Shown here in pieces: positions 1 to 11,267 of a DNA stretch of 64,000 bases. The stretch's first letter is position 1, and the number at the start of each line of letters is the position of its first letter. Source of the DNA: Loripinus fragilis (taxonomy: Eukaryota > Mollusca > Bivalvia > Lucinida > Lucinidae); contig OZ026525.1 of NCBI GenBank assembly GCA_964019695.1, positions 62,404,253 to 62,468,252 of the forward strand. The letters are read 5' to 3'. The notes beneath the pieces were generated by a model that was not told the origin of the DNA, ran no database searches, and saw only the letters and a program-made list of their open reading frames with translations. Position numbers and translations under genes: made by a program.

Positions 1-241
1 AGAAAAAGCGGATATAACATGATAAAGCGATTAACGCTCATTGTAAGCAATAGCTAAAGGAAACACGTTGGGTGCAACCGAAGTCAGTGATGAAAAGAAT
101 CTTTCACATGTGACTAGATATTACAAATTCTGTCATTGACATCTGTGATGATTAAGTACCAATACTTCACATCTGTGAAAAATTGGTTCCAATTCTTCAC
201 ACGATGTGAAATTTGCGAAATGTGAAATTTGCGGTTCAACA
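1..241 (+). mobile_element. Right end of a TGTTGAACC-type inverted-repeat element, cut by the window edge
   Basis: The stretch matches the left part and right end of the element at 24944-28447. Bases 1-110 correspond to about 27943-28040, and the end at 210-241 has the same terminal repeat reading GCGGTTCAACA. Between them lie imperfect ~30-bp units built on TACCAATTCTTCACA, the same minisatellite seen at 28075-28320. The left end is outside the window. No transposase is visible, so this is a non-autonomous copy. Confidence 0.75.
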
Positions 242-244
242 TCG

Positions 245-600
245 CTTGCTTAAGAATGATAAAGTGAGTATTGTCAGGAAATACTCCAATCACACACTGC
301 AGACTAACCCATGGCACCGTGAGGAAGAGCAACAGAACGATAACAGTCCCAAGACATCAGGAAGACAATTAAAGTAAAGCAACCAGCTCACTCTTCCCCA
401 TCAGTCAATATGATGGCAAAACTAGAAACAACACAAAGTATTGAATATCAAAACAAGGAACAAACTGAAACACAGCACTGGGAGCAACAAGAAAGATTGA
501 ACCAACAGCAAAAGAACCACCGCCTTAGACCGGACAGCAGCCTAAGACACGGGGTGGGAGGGGGGGGGGGCTTAAATGCATTTTACTGGTACCACTTCTT
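245..600 (-). repeat. Interspersed repeat (TCTGCAGTTTGTGAT family)
   Basis: Read on the minus strand, this contains the ordered blocks GCATTTAAGCCCCC, GGCTGCTGTCCG, TTCTAAGGCGGTG-like and TCTGCAGT.TGTGATTG. The same order recurs at 21960-22325 and 29440-29770 on the plus strand, and its distal part at 10322-10450. Spacing is conserved at roughly 350 bp. No coding capacity or terminal inverted repeat is evident. It may be a SINE body or the 3' part of a longer retroelement. Confidence 0.6.
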
Positions 601-1277
601 CGCCCTAGATACTGCCAGTCAATCAAATATTTTGCTTTACAGTCCATTTTGGACACGATGACCAACAGTCGAATCTATCAGCACCCCCGGCTGTTTTGCC
701 ATAGGTCATGCTAAGATCGAGACTGTGGCTCACTACAGCGTAAAACTGTTTTGCCTAGGCGGGGGAATTCACGGCTATTCTGTTATCGGAAAAATCGCAT
801 TCAATTCGCAAAATTGTTATTCGCATTCTCTAGAAACCTTTTAGCAAAAAGGTGCGAAAATGCTACAGATGGACACCCCTGGTTAACAAGGTTTCGTGAA
901 GATATTTTAACCACTTACACGTTTCAATGGCTTCAGAACCAGAGAATACAAAGGCAAAAACGAATATCAAGATATATTTATCCATGGTCACAAGTATTCA
1001 CCAAAAAAGATTACAGTTATGTGTTTTATAAATGACTATCTAACTTGTTTGCCTGTCTGTTCGATTAAATCAAGCACCTTTATATTTTGTTACAGATGAG
1101 TCACATCGCAGTACAAAAGCTCTATCAGCGTTTAGCCTTGTCACACTGAATATTTATGTACTACACGCCTGTCCTGTTAATCTGAATCATTCCAGCTGAA
1201 AGTAATGTATTTTCAATCAGAGTGGAAAACAGCGTGGATCCTGAGGCCAATTTCATCAATTAAGTTCCTATGACAAA
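601..1277. other. Unassigned intergenic DNA
   Basis: Open stretches at 751-1035 show no recognisable domain and no splice-flanked exon was found. I see no repeat shared with the rest of the window. Confidence 0.4.
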
Positions 1278-1280
1278 TCT

Positions 1281-1312
<32 letters not shown>
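1278..1312 (-). repeat. (TTAC)n microsatellite at LINE 3' end
   Basis: Seven to eight AAGT units on the plus strand, read as TTAC on the LINE strand. It lies where the LINE 3' terminus is expected and is interpreted as its tail. Confidence 0.85.
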
Positions 1313-1586
1313 GACATTATTTTATGAGGGTGACTCAGTTGGTATAACCAATCTTCCCTGAGGCCCTCTTAACACAAGCATAGCATACATGAAATAACAA
1401 ACATGACAATAAATTATTTACAAATACAAGTGAATATGAGTGGAAAGAAAATGATGCAAAATTTAAAAAAAAGGGGGGTGGGGGTGAAAAAATCAACCTT
1501 TAAAAATGTATGTTTAAATACATTTTGGCTCTGTAAAACATCGAAACTAATTCGGCGGTGGAGGTATGTGAATACAAATATATAAA

Positions 1587-3122
1587 CTAAAGGTCTTTCA
1601 TCCATGTTATACATTTTTTAACAAAATCACCAATAGTATTGGCATTTCTTATTTCAATTGGAACGCTATTCCAAATTAAAGTACCTGAATAAGATAAGCT
1701 GTTTTTAAACATGTTTAGTTTAGGTTTTGGTGTTTTAAAATTGTTGTTTGAATCTGAACGCAAAATCTTTGTATCTTCATTATTACATCCTTTAATTTGG
1801 AACATTTCCGTGATGTAAATTGGTGAAATGCCTTGAGTTACCTTGAACATTACTTTAGCTTTATTGACGAAAACTAATTCCTCAAATGACAAAATATTTA
1901 ATTGTCTTCGCGCATCTTCCAATGATATATAATCTGTACCAAGTATTAATTTACAGGCTCTCCTCTGTAATTTTTCAATTTTATGTAAATTAGAATTAAA
2001 TGAATTCCCCCAAATCACACAACAATATTCAAAGTGAGGCTTAATATAAGCATTGTAAAATAACACTCTGTGTTGTAAAGAAAGGTATGATTTTATCTGA
2101 AACAAAAGCCAAAGGTATGACGATATCTTTTTTGAAACGTGTTGAAAATGATTTGTCCATGTTAAGTTGTCATCTATATGGACACCTAACACCTTTTCAC
2201 AGCTTGTTAATTGCAAATCAAAATTATCATACTCAATTGCCAACTTATTATCTTTCATACATTTTTTCTTTTGTCTACTTGATATTAACATTAGTTTTGT
2301 TTTGTCTATATTTATTATCATACCATTTTCTAGACACCACATTTTAAGTAAATTCAAAGAGTGTTGCAGATTATTTTCTACCGTATCTTTATCTAAACCA
2401 ATATCATACAATGTTGTATCATCAGCATATAAATCTACAGATCGAATTGAATCCCCAATAAATAGGGGTAAATCATTTATAAATATCAAAAATAACAGAG
2501 GACCTAAAATGGAACCCTGTGGTACGCCATATAGTACACTTCCAGTTTTTGACTGATTTGTATTGATGTTTACTTGTTGAGTTCTGTGACTTAAATACGA
2601 TTCGAACCACGAAAGACTTAATTTATTAATTTTATACTGTTTTAACTTTTGAAGAAGTAATTTATGGTCTACCAGATCGAAAGCCTTGCGAAAGTCTACT
2701 AAAACACAACCAACAATATTACCATCATTTAATGCTTGTAACCATGTATCTGTCATATGAAGTAGAGCAGATTCAGTTGAATGGCCAGATCTAAATCCAC
2801 TTTGCTTTTGATTTAAAAGTTGATGATGATTTAAGTATGACATAAGTTTCATATGAACCCACTTTTCAATTATTTTTGAAAGTGTAGGTAATATGGAAAT
2901 TGGCCTGTAGTTATTTAGTTCATCTTTAGCTCCTGATTTGTAAAGTGGTTTTACTTTAGCATGTTTCCAAATTGACGGAAAAACACCAGAAGTAATGCTT
3001 TTATTGATTATAAAAGTTACACTGGGTGACAGAACTGTAGAGCCTATTTTTAACAGCCTGGGGCCTATGCAGTCCAAGCCTGTAGGGACACTCTTAGGAT
3101 ATGCGTAGGACAGTTTCATCAA
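1587..3122 (-). CDS. LINE reverse transcriptase ORF (511 aa, N-terminally truncated)
   Basis: An uninterrupted 511-residue reading frame for a non-LTR reverse transcriptase, which would copy the element RNA at a nicked target. Motifs run in the expected order: NNYRPISILP near residue 75, QSGFRSGHST near 109, LVDFRKAFDLVDH near 140, YGVPQGSILGPL near 198, and the catalytic YADD near 232. An ENGMIINIDKTK thumb motif follows. The C-terminal third has the LQRRACKLILG and late hydrophobic motifs usual for CR1-like proteins. The first methionine is probably not the true start, because the endonuclease domain that should precede RT is missing. The lack of stops over 1.5 kb suggests a fairly recent insertion. 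Confidence 0.9.
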   Translation of the reverse strand: MMKLSYAYPKSVPTGLDCIGPRLLKIGSTVLSPSVTFIINKSITSGVFPSIWKHAKVKPLYKSGAKDELNNYRPISILPTLSKIIEKWVHMKLMSYLNHHQLLNQKQSGFRSGHSTESALLHMTDTWLQALNDGNIVGCVLVDFRKAFDLVDHKLLLQKLKQYKINKLSLSWFESYLSHRTQQVNINTNQSKTGSVLYGVPQGSILGPLLFLIFINDLPLFIGDSIRSVDLYADDTTLYDIGLDKDTVENNLQHSLNLLKMWCLENGMIINIDKTKLMLISSRQKKKCMKDNKLAIEYDNFDLQLTSCEKVLGVHIDDNLTWTNHFQHVSKKISSYLWLLFQIKSYLSLQHRVLFYNAYIKPHFEYCCVIWGNSFNSNLHKIEKLQRRACKLILGTDYISLEDARRQLNILSFEELVFVNKAKVMFKVTQGISPIYITEMFQIKGCNNEDTKILRSDSNNNFKTPKPKLNMFKNSLSYSGTLIWNSVPIEIRNANTIGDFVKKCITWMKDL

Positions 3123-3308
3123 AACGTCTTAAAAAGAGCCTACGACATAATTTGCGTTTCATCAAAATTGTCCGTATAGAGGGGTGGTTGAAGAATAGTT
3201 CAAATGCTCGGTTTACAACATACAAAAAGGGCAAAGTCTTGGATGTTGCCTTAGTCTTCAATGCTCGGGATATTGTTTCTGTTTACATGTACTTTCCGCT
3301 GTAATAAT

Positions 3309-3503
3309 CAGTAGAATATATCTTAAGCAGCCACTTAAAAATAGACAAAATGAAGGTCTTAAAACAGGTGGTAGCTTAATGAAGGTCAAAAGTATTGCAG
3401 AATGCTCCACGAGAGCAATACTTTCGACCTGCATTAGCGATTAACAGTCTTGAAAACAAACATGTCTTCTTTTGGGTGGCTGCTTCAAACAGGTTTGACT
3501 GTA
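3309..3503. mobile_element. Decayed MITE related to 24228-24435
   Basis: Shares with 24228-24435 the blocks AAGC.GCCACTTAAAA, GAAGGTC, AGTATTGCAGAATGCTCC and the end AACAGGTTT.ACTGTA. The inverted terminal repeats are degraded at the left end. Non-coding. Confidence 0.6.
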
Positions 3504-4333
3504 ATATTCATTTGTAACTGATGCTGCTTTTTGCGGACTATTCCATGACGTGGAGTGTATAAATGTACTTCTAAGCAATAAGTTCCTCGTCGCTTAAGCC
3601 GTCTAGCATTGTCTAGTGGGCAGCCTTTAAAATACAAAAATATAAGAAATATATTGTTTCAGAACAAAAGTGGGTATAAGCGTAAGAATGGGTAAAGGGA
3701 TATTTTCTAATCTACGTGAGGGAATACCATTTATACTTATCACAAAACTTATTATAGGCCACTTCCTGCAAAGAAACTACATGTAGATGTTGCGGAAAGT
3801 CGCCATCTTAAATAGATTATGATGTAAGTCTATAAACCAAAGAGACAAGCACACATTTGTCTCTGGTTTACCAACTTACACAACGTGGACAGCGAAGATT
3901 CTGACCCGACTATATAGATGGTTCGACCGACATTAGCCTTCTCTGAGCGAAAATATCTCAAACTCAACTGACCGTACTGTGCACGACACATGGTGAACGT
4001 AGATTAATCAGTATCCGGCGTCAGAAGGAATGTGTGGATAGCAAATTGGTAATTTCCTGCAGAATGATGAATATTTTGATCAAAATATACCATGTGGTTC
4101 AAGAATTACAAGCATTTTCACGAATTGCAAAGGTATGCATGGATGGACGGACAGACTCACACAGAGATAATAGTGCACACCTGCGGGTGTTGGAATTCTT
4201 TTTTCACTGTGATAATGTAAAATAAAGACGAAAAACTCATATAACTATAATCATATCACCATGAAAACCCTGTCTGTCCCCGTCTGAGATGCAGAAATGT
4301 AACCGCATAGTATTTGTAAAAAACTAATGTCCC
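3504..4333. other. Unassigned intergenic DNA
   Basis: No domain-bearing frame, splice-flanked exon or shared repeat recognised. A GGATGGACGGACAGAC motif at about 4140 resembles short CGTCC-type sequence in other repeats of the window but is too short to classify. Confidence 0.35.
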
Positions 4334-4523
4334 TACACTGTAAAAAATGCGCTTACAGATTAAACACTTTCTGAGACGCATTTCTTGTCCCGTTTTTTTA
4401 ACGCGTATACAAGCAAGACATGTATCAACGCTTAACAATAGGAATACAATACGTATCTGTACACGTTTAGACCTCAACGTGTACTAAACATGTTTAAATT
4501 CTATGCGCATTTTTTACAGTGTA
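4334..4523. mobile_element. MITE with TACACTGTAAAAAATGCGC terminal repeats
   Basis: The 190-bp segment begins TACACTGTAAAAAATGCGC and ends with the near-exact reverse complement (GCGCATTTTTTACAGTGTA). A TA at each end is compatible with a TA target duplication, as in Tc1/mariner derivatives. The interior is non-coding. Confidence 0.8.
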
Positions 4524-5323
4524 GAGCACAAATTACTGCCCATACTTTTAAATGCATTTGACAGTGTATTATTGTATATTCGAACATTCAAACGGCTTCT
4601 CATACCCGTCCTCCGGATAAGAGTGCCTAATGGAAAATTAGTTTTGTTATTTCTCAACCAAATACTTATATGGACCTATTAAATGAGACGGTTCTTTTGA
4701 AGACCAGAAACACACTCTTTAACTTATTGATTAGGGAAACATCACAATTTCTATGCTATGAAAAATTGCTTAACTTGACCTATGTGGCATACACAAATGC
4801 TTTTTTCAGCAAAATACAATTCTGGTCGCATTGTTATACAGTGGTTTCATAGCAAGCACTATTCAGACTATCAGTATGCACAATTCATACCGTATACCTT
4901 TCGGGTGCAAAAATGTGTGTTTTGCACGATACGCGACTTTGGTTCCCCGACTAATCACTTAAAAGGTAGCAGCCGTCGTTAGTACATTGTACATGTGTAC
5001 TATTTAGGACAAAAGTATCGGCTGGGACACCGATTTATTTGTCCTACGTATAGGATAAATAGTGAGAACTTCCTAAATCTCCAGATTTTGATGAAACACG
5101 ATTTTTGTCTTAAACATTTCCTAAGACATTTTGAATCTTAAATGCTTTGACGAAACTGGCCCCTGGTCAGATGGTTACGTCAGAAGAGCACTTCGTCAAG
5201 AGGCTTTTTACAAGTATCCGCAAGTTTCATTTGCATGTTTTGAGATATTGTAGTTATATTGCTACACGTTCTTCGTGGCGAACCCAGAGGGGGTTCAAGC
5301 GACCCCCTTCCTCACCCCCGTTT
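4524..5323. other. Unassigned intergenic DNA
   Basis: No convincing gene or repeat. Short frames at 4670-4982 and 5147-5338 have no recognisable domain. The motif around 4610-4640 resembles sequence at 41195-41245 and may be a fragment of a shared repeat. Confidence 0.35.
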
Positions 5324-5393
5324 TTAAATATCCTATGAAAATGAAATAATTTGGTCTCATAGACCAAATTATTTCCGTTTCATGGGATATTTA
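5324..5393. repeat. Foldback hairpin
   Basis: A ~70-bp near-perfect inverted repeat: arms of about 32 bp (TTAAATATCC... and ...GGATATTTAA) meet at TTTGGTCTCATAGACCAAA. Probably a small foldback element. Confidence 0.75.
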
Positions 5394-5724
5394 AGAAAAA
5401 TGAGATAAAATCAGCAAAGCGAACCCACAGACCTTTATACATATGAACCCCCCTATTCAGAAATCCTGGATCCGCCTTTCCTTTCTATACATATACGCCA
5501 CCCATAGAGAGAGGATTACATCATGGTCTGTATGGTATAGAGTCGATGCCAAATATGTGTGTATGAAATTCGCCTTGTATAACTACTCGAAGCTCCATTT
5601 TCTCACACATACAAATATGTTCTTCTAATCTAATTACTTTTGTTTTCTTTGATACGTACTGTTCATACATTTGCTAGTGACTGTAGTGAAGTATCGCGGA
5701 CACATCTCCGTACAAACGTGATCA

Positions 5725-5840
5725 ACGTAGTGCAGTCGGTAATAAGTCTAATGGATATACTGAACTCTTTGGACTGCAAAAGAGGGGTTGTGAGTTTGGA
5801 CCCCGGTCCGGTCATATACTTTAAAATAGATTATTCTCTC
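5725..5840 (+). mobile_element. tRNA-derived SINE head fragment
   Basis: Contains GTAGTGCAGTCGGTAA (box A-like) and GTGAGTTTGGACCCC (box B-like), parallel to the better preserved head at 21120. The body and tail are not recognisable. It does not fold into an intact tRNA by inspection, so a tRNA gene call was not made. Confidence 0.55.
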
Positions 5841-6274
5841 CCAATCGCTGTTGCCAGTTATAGTAGTTACACGATTAGAGTACAGTGACGTAACCTGTCA
5901 CGTACTGCTTTATTCAGTTGATTTGACCAAAGCAGATATTTCTTTTCATATTTGTTTCGTAATTGAACGCTTACCGAGTGTGGACTTTTACCGATCATGA
6001 AAGGATACCTACACTTAGGATCATGTATAACTGTACCAATTGTTGAAAATGAAGTAAAGCCCATCAACAATTGACCAAACTTTCCACCTTAACCCATATA
6101 TACCCACGCAGCGTCTGATCAGGGTCGTCACTGTTTGCTTACAGAATGTTCTAGTCGAATTTGGACAAAAAAACGAAAATACCACCCACCTACTGATAAG
6201 GGTAGGCAATCGGCATAGATGGGTCTAAATACAGTAAGTACTCGGAAAAGTTTGATTCCCGCGATAAAAATATA

Positions 6275-7281
6275 TACTCAACAAAAAAAGTTAAGGAAAT
6301 TGTGTTTGAGGGGCTATGACAAAAGATCTAAAACATGTAAAGACTTTTGAATTTTACAATAGTATAATGTGACCATTTTTCTTTATAATGACGCTTTATC
6401 TCGGTCTGTAGCGCCCATAGCAGCTTAGTACATCCATGTCGAAGTTGACTGGTCTTCACACCATTTTTCGCAAAAATTCAATTTACGGAGTAAACATAAG
6501 TTTTCATGCATTAACATGGGAGATGGAGGTGCTTATAACCTAGGACGACAGCTCTGGTGGCTATAGAGGGACACTTGATCAGTCAAGTGTACATGGATGA
6601 GGTGTTGTCTCTTGTCCTGCCTTTTTGTGCGAAAACCAGTGACAGTACAAGGCCTATGAAGACAATGCCAGAACTCACTTCACTAGAATCAGCAAAAACA
6701 ATGTTGTGCGCATTGACTGGTCAGTTCGCTCATCAGACATGTCTACAATTTAAACATGTCTATGACATTTTTGGACAGAGGGTCCAAAGCATAACAATGG
6801 CATCAAGAAATCCCCAGGCTGTCTATGCAGTGTTGCAGGAGATAACGATGCTGATCCCTCAGCACGAAATCAACTGTATCCAGTGAATGCGAAGCCGGTG
6901 CTAGTCCTAATTTGCTGCTGACTGGGGACACACTTGTAACTAATGAAGGCATTCTCATTTTCGAAATGTGATGTTGAAGGCTATCAAGTTAATTTCATGT
7001 GACATTCAAAGGAATTGCATTTCAGGTTTTGAAAACTTACATGTTTTTCATGTGTTTATGAGGGAATACTCTGTAGTCATTTTTGCGAAAAATGACTTTG
7101 ACCCCTGGGTTACTAGACACTTTGCGGCAACAAAGGTATTGGTGCTAGCAAACTAAAGTAAACATTTTTCTCAACCGATGACATGTATCTAAACAAAATA
7201 ATAAAAAATGAATAATTGTTTGCTTTGGTGTTCTTATGTTGCATGGTTTTCTGAGATTTCCTTAACTTTTTTTGTTGAGTA
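6275..7281 (+). mobile_element. Tc1/mariner-type transposon relic with perfect TIRs
   Basis: The ends are identical inverted repeats of at least 25 bp (TACTCAACAAAAAAAGTTAA...). TA dinucleotides at 6273-6274 and 7282-7283 form the expected target duplication. Total length, about 1.0 kb, is short for the family, and the internal transposase is broken. Perfect ends around a ruined gene suggest that the copy was moved in trans, or that the coding part decayed faster than the ends. Confidence 0.88.
6510..6886 (+). pseudogene. Degenerate Tc1/mariner transposase fragment
   Basis: The frame from 6557 gives 109 residues with landmarks of a DDE transposase C-terminal half: GHLISQVYMDEVLSLVLPF near the start, then a scrambled region where the second aspartate block should be, then VYDIFGQRVQ (compare W-D-x-L-G-R-R-V in the family) and LQEITMLIPQHEIN near the end. 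Sequence before 6557 resembles the GRxALV segment in another frame, indicating a frameshift. The catalytic aspartates cannot be assigned with confidence. It lies wholly between the element's terminal repeats. Not functional. Confidence 0.75.
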
Positions 7282-7283
7282 TA

Positions 7284-8234
7284 CTAAAACCAACTGCTAA
7301 TTGGTCACCTAACATTTTTACGCTAGTTCAGAAAGTGAAACGTATGGTATACAAAATTCATGTTTTTTTTAAGTAAAGCAATACTTTGCCAGACTCTGCA
7401 AGATATTTCATTTAAAAATTACGTGTACTTTTTGCACCGACTAAATGAGAGAAAAGGTACCCTCATTTCAAAAAGTACCACTTTTTCTACCATATAAACC
7501 ATAACACAAATTAATGTTTGTGTTTGTTTGAAGATGTTACCGGCTAGCATAATATAAGAAGACTAAACCTCAAAAGTTTTGATACCACTGGACTCGTCGT
7601 TTTTGCTACTCAGCAACATAAGCCCAACACTTTTAGCAGGTTAATCATTGAAATTCAGCTTTTAGCTTGCAATTTAAATAGAGACTTTGCACTGCTCTGT
7701 GCGCTTTATTATCGGCGATACGGCATTGAAATTTTCAGAGATTATTCATTATCACCAGACGTCACCGTCCTTCTTTGAAAATTGAAAAAACAAAAACATA
7801 ATGCTACCAAATCGATTTTTAAACTCTCACATTGAAACCGGAAGTGTACATTAGTCGTAAAACAATAATCGCCAAAAATGGACTAATCAAGTTCTACTGT
7901 GTTTGGCCTACAGTGTTCAAATAAAATCAAGTGCATTTAACAATTTTACTAGGAAATACTGGTGAATTTCAAAATTCTCGACAAATTTTGAGAAATGCAA
8001 CATTTTATAAATGCGTAAAAATAAACGTTTGCCCATTAAAATACACATATGTAGGCAAAAATCATTTCAATTTTATTAGCGTTTGGTCTAAAATAATGAG
8101 TTTGAAAAGTGACCAAATAGAACTTGGTTTTAGTATACCAACTTATTCAATACATTCGACTTTGTGAACTTTATTTTTATAATAATGTTCTATTAGAACA
8201 TATGTTCTGAAAATTAAAAAAAAACATCTTCCTA
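7284..8234. other. Unassigned AT-rich DNA
   Basis: No domain-bearing frame or shared repeat recognised. An open frame at 7931-8167 lacks any known motif. Confidence 0.35.
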
Positions 8235-8406
8235 GTAATGCCCCTATTCCACACAGACCACGAATCACCAAAAATCGATAAATGTTAGGATTCGGCTTAA
8301 CAACAACTGACTACGGACTGTGCGATTCAGTTAAGTGAGTACGCTTCAACGATTCCATATATATGGCAATTCGTGGGATTCGGGGCCTGTGTGGAATAGG
8401 GGTATT
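8235..8406. mobile_element. MITE with CCCCTATTCCACACAG terminal repeats
   Basis: Left end AATGCCCCTATTCCACACAG and right end CTGTGTGGAATAGGGGTATT are inverted over about 30 bp with a few mismatches. Around 172 bp, non-coding. Superfamily not determined; the target duplication is ambiguous. Confidence 0.75.
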
Positions 8407-10154
8407 AGCACGTAAAATAGGGCCACTAACATCCGAATGGCGCGTTTCATTGACAGGCCGAAAGTGGCCCGTGATGGAATGCTGATTGGGTTGCTAAGTG
8501 TTTTGGTCGATTAGTTCGCGCAAAAACTCTCTTTTCTGATGCTGTGTAGCACTCGTTTTAAAGTCATCAACAATATTGTGGAATTTTGTACTGGGTGCGG
8601 GTTGGCTAAGCGAAGATAGTTCATTTATCAAATTATTTTTGTTTGTGTGTGCAACGTGTCCTCTATGAATAGGCTGCATTATCTAGCAGCAATGCAATGG
8701 GGCATATGCAGTCATATATCGGATAGTTGGGCTGCCTCCAAGAAAGTAACACGTGTACGCCTTTGTTGTTCGCAAACCTCCGAAGACAGATTATTTACTA
8801 AGATAAGAGGAAGAAAATTGAGGCCAGCTCCGAGGATATTAAAAAGAAGTCCAAGAAAGAAAATTCCGCAGAGTATTTGGCCAATCAACTGTTGTCTTTC
8901 ATTGCTTTATGCCGAGGTCAAATACTGCATCGTTTCATTGAACCATATGAAGGTTATAATGAGAATGAAAATACACTAAACCAACTTCTGTTTTAGAAAA
9001 TTATTACCCCTGTATATCAAAATTGACTTCTGGCGACAAAAGTGTGGACTATGGAGTTTGGAAAGCAACTGTTGTAGGCCTGACAGATTATATCTGTCGA
9101 GGCTATCCAAAATATTTCAGAAGTGTCAAAGATTGTATTTTAAGAATGAAAAACAAACTATGATGATTGTACGGTAAATGTGTTCTGCTGCGTGATTATA
9201 CAAAATATGGTAACCATGCAATTTCTCACAGTTTCATATTCTGTATATCCCAGCGAGAGTAACAGCAAATGGCACTATCATGTGCATTTTGAGATTTTTT
9301 TTTAAATATGTAGTCATCTTATTATGGTTAACATGCATATACAATTTCATTCCACAGTGTATAGAGCATACCAATGGATATGTATTTTTTAATGTTTGGT
9401 GAATTGGGGAAAACGCTATCCTTTGTTGACTCTTGATTTTTAATATTCCACATTATAAAGCAGGTCTGCAGATCTTCATATTTGCACCACCTGTAAACTA
9501 TTTTAGTATATATTTAAATTAGAGTGATTATAGGTACCCCCGCGAAATGACACACACATGGAAGGCCTACCCACAAGAGGGGGGGGGACTCTTAAAGTTT
9601 CTCATATACATAGGTTTTTGTGAAAAAAATAGATGTAATTTAAATGACATTTCATAACTCAGTGAAACGCAGAAAAATAACTTTCAATTCTTATAATTAC
9701 AACTTCTCTTATTGTTCTTTCTCTTAAGTATTTTTTAATTATGTTTTCCTTAACATTACGTTTCCAGTTAATAACATTTTGCGCATTTAGACAATGACGC
9801 GTACGTAGACGTCTCGACGTTAAAACAAGATGGTGGCGAGATCGCATTAGACTGTTAATTCAAGCGTCCTACGTAAGTTAATCTCTGATTTTCCACCTGG
9901 AACTATCTTTGTAAGTGTTAAGTAAAGTGTAAGTACTTTCAGACTGTCAATTTCTCTTTAAACAGGCATTGCACAGTATCACAAAACAAGTTCTGCTGCG
10001 AATGTCCACATCCCTCATTAATACGAACCGAAGTTCATTGAAAAATGAAATACAGGTCAATACGATCAGATTACCGTTCTTGACCAATCAGATTAACGGA
10101 TCTAAATAAATGTTATGACAGTTGTAATTAGTGTTTGTTGACAGAAACGTTATT
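8407..10154. other. Unassigned intergenic DNA
   Basis: Frames at 8647-8979 (+) and 9659-9847 (-) show no recognisable domain. A short GTTCGCAAAxCxCCGAAGAC motif near 8770 recurs near 31012, hinting at an unlisted repeat. Nothing else was seen. Confidence 0.35.
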
Positions 10155-10680
10155 ATGCTGTGCAACTGAATACTTCTGAACGTGTAGAAGGGATCTATCT
10201 GTGAATGAATATTACAGCGTGTAAATGTATGTACATGATATGTTTTGATGCAGTATACTTCATGCGGAGCGACATTATGGATTGAAAGGATAAACTAATC
10301 TACACGTATCAGAATGTAACTTGTTTGTCTTCCTGGTGTCTCGTGATTATTGTGTGGCACTTCCTTACGATACCATGGGTTTGTCTGCAGTTTGTGGTAT
10401 TTCCAATTCATACTCACTATTTTTCTATGATGTTCAACTCTAGTGTTTGCTTTATAACAATCATAACTATATTAGCTTGGATCCAGTGTTTTGTGCAACT
10501 GAACGTTTCTGCATGCCCAAAAGAATATATATTTATATATTTGTGAATGAATAGTACAGCTTGTACATGTATATACATGATTTGTTTTGATTCAATGTAA
10601 GTGGAGAAAATATCATGCAAAGCAACGTTTCAAATTTAAAGGATGAACTTATCTACGGTTACCTGTGTATCAGAATACCA
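10155..10680 (+). repeat. Diverged direct duplication flanking a repeat fragment
   Basis: Sequence from GTGCAACTGAA at 10157 through GTGAATGAAT.TACAGC and ATCAGAAT near 10315 recurs from 10496 to about 10675 with many substitutions, an offset of about 335 bp. Between the copies lies a fragment of the TCTGCAGTTTGTG interspersed family (10322-10450). The two units may be a larger tandem repeat with the fragment included. Confidence 0.55.
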
Positions 10681-11179
10681 GTATTACTTAATTCAACTTT
10701 GATATGTTATCAACCAACTTCAAAGTATTGACCATCTCGAAAGTCAATGCTCTTTTAAGTTGGTATGCGCAATTTTAAAAATGACTGAGACTGCTTCCTG
10801 TGACGCAGTTCCAGTGATGCCATCTGTGAGGTCAAAAGAGGCTCGATTCTAAAATCGAGCAGACGATCGATAGCAGGCGATAAAATGGAGAGTTGGAAGA
10901 AAGAGTTTGATGCGTGTCGGACAGAATCGTATATTGAGATAAAGAAAACAAGTCCAATAGTAACGGAAGATTAAGTGCAAAAAGTTATTGATTACCTAAA
11001 ATATGACCGCTTTCCAGATGGAATGGACAGGCAGCAACAGCATAATTTCAAACATAAGGTACCGATAAAGGATTTCAATGAGTTTTGCCTTTTAACTTAG
11101 CCTAGTGCTATTAATCTTTAAGCCAACTGAGGATTAAAACAATGCTAGTGCAGTGCGAAATTTGAAGCAGGTTAAAAAC
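10681..11179. other. Unassigned intergenic DNA
   Basis: No recognised gene or repeat apart from a short palindrome GATTCTAAAATCGAGC near 10845. Confidence 0.35.
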
Positions 11180-11267
11180 AAATTCTATGGGAACTGATGA
11201 TTGATGATCCCATCACGAAATATTTTTTTCGTGATGGGATCATCAATCATTAGTTCCCATAGAATTT
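11180..11267. repeat. Near-perfect foldback hairpin
   Basis: Two arms of about 40 bp (AAATTCTATGGGAACT... and ...AGTTCCCATAGAATTT) meet at a T-rich loop near 11221-11229 with only one or two mismatches. Confidence 0.85.

Larger units (their letters stand above)
1278..3122 (-). mobile_element. 5'-truncated CR1/jockey-like LINE with 3' tetranucleotide tail
   Basis: The element consists of a reverse transcriptase ORF (1587-3122), a ~270-bp 3' UTR and a terminal (TTAC)n run at 1278-1312 when read on the minus strand. Non-LTR retrotransposons of this group commonly end in a short tandem repeat rather than poly(A). The 5' side stops abruptly near 3122 with no endonuclease domain, typical of incomplete target-primed reverse transcription. 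No target duplication was identified. Assignment to CR1 versus other jockey-superfamily clades is from motif appearance only. Confidence 0.8.
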
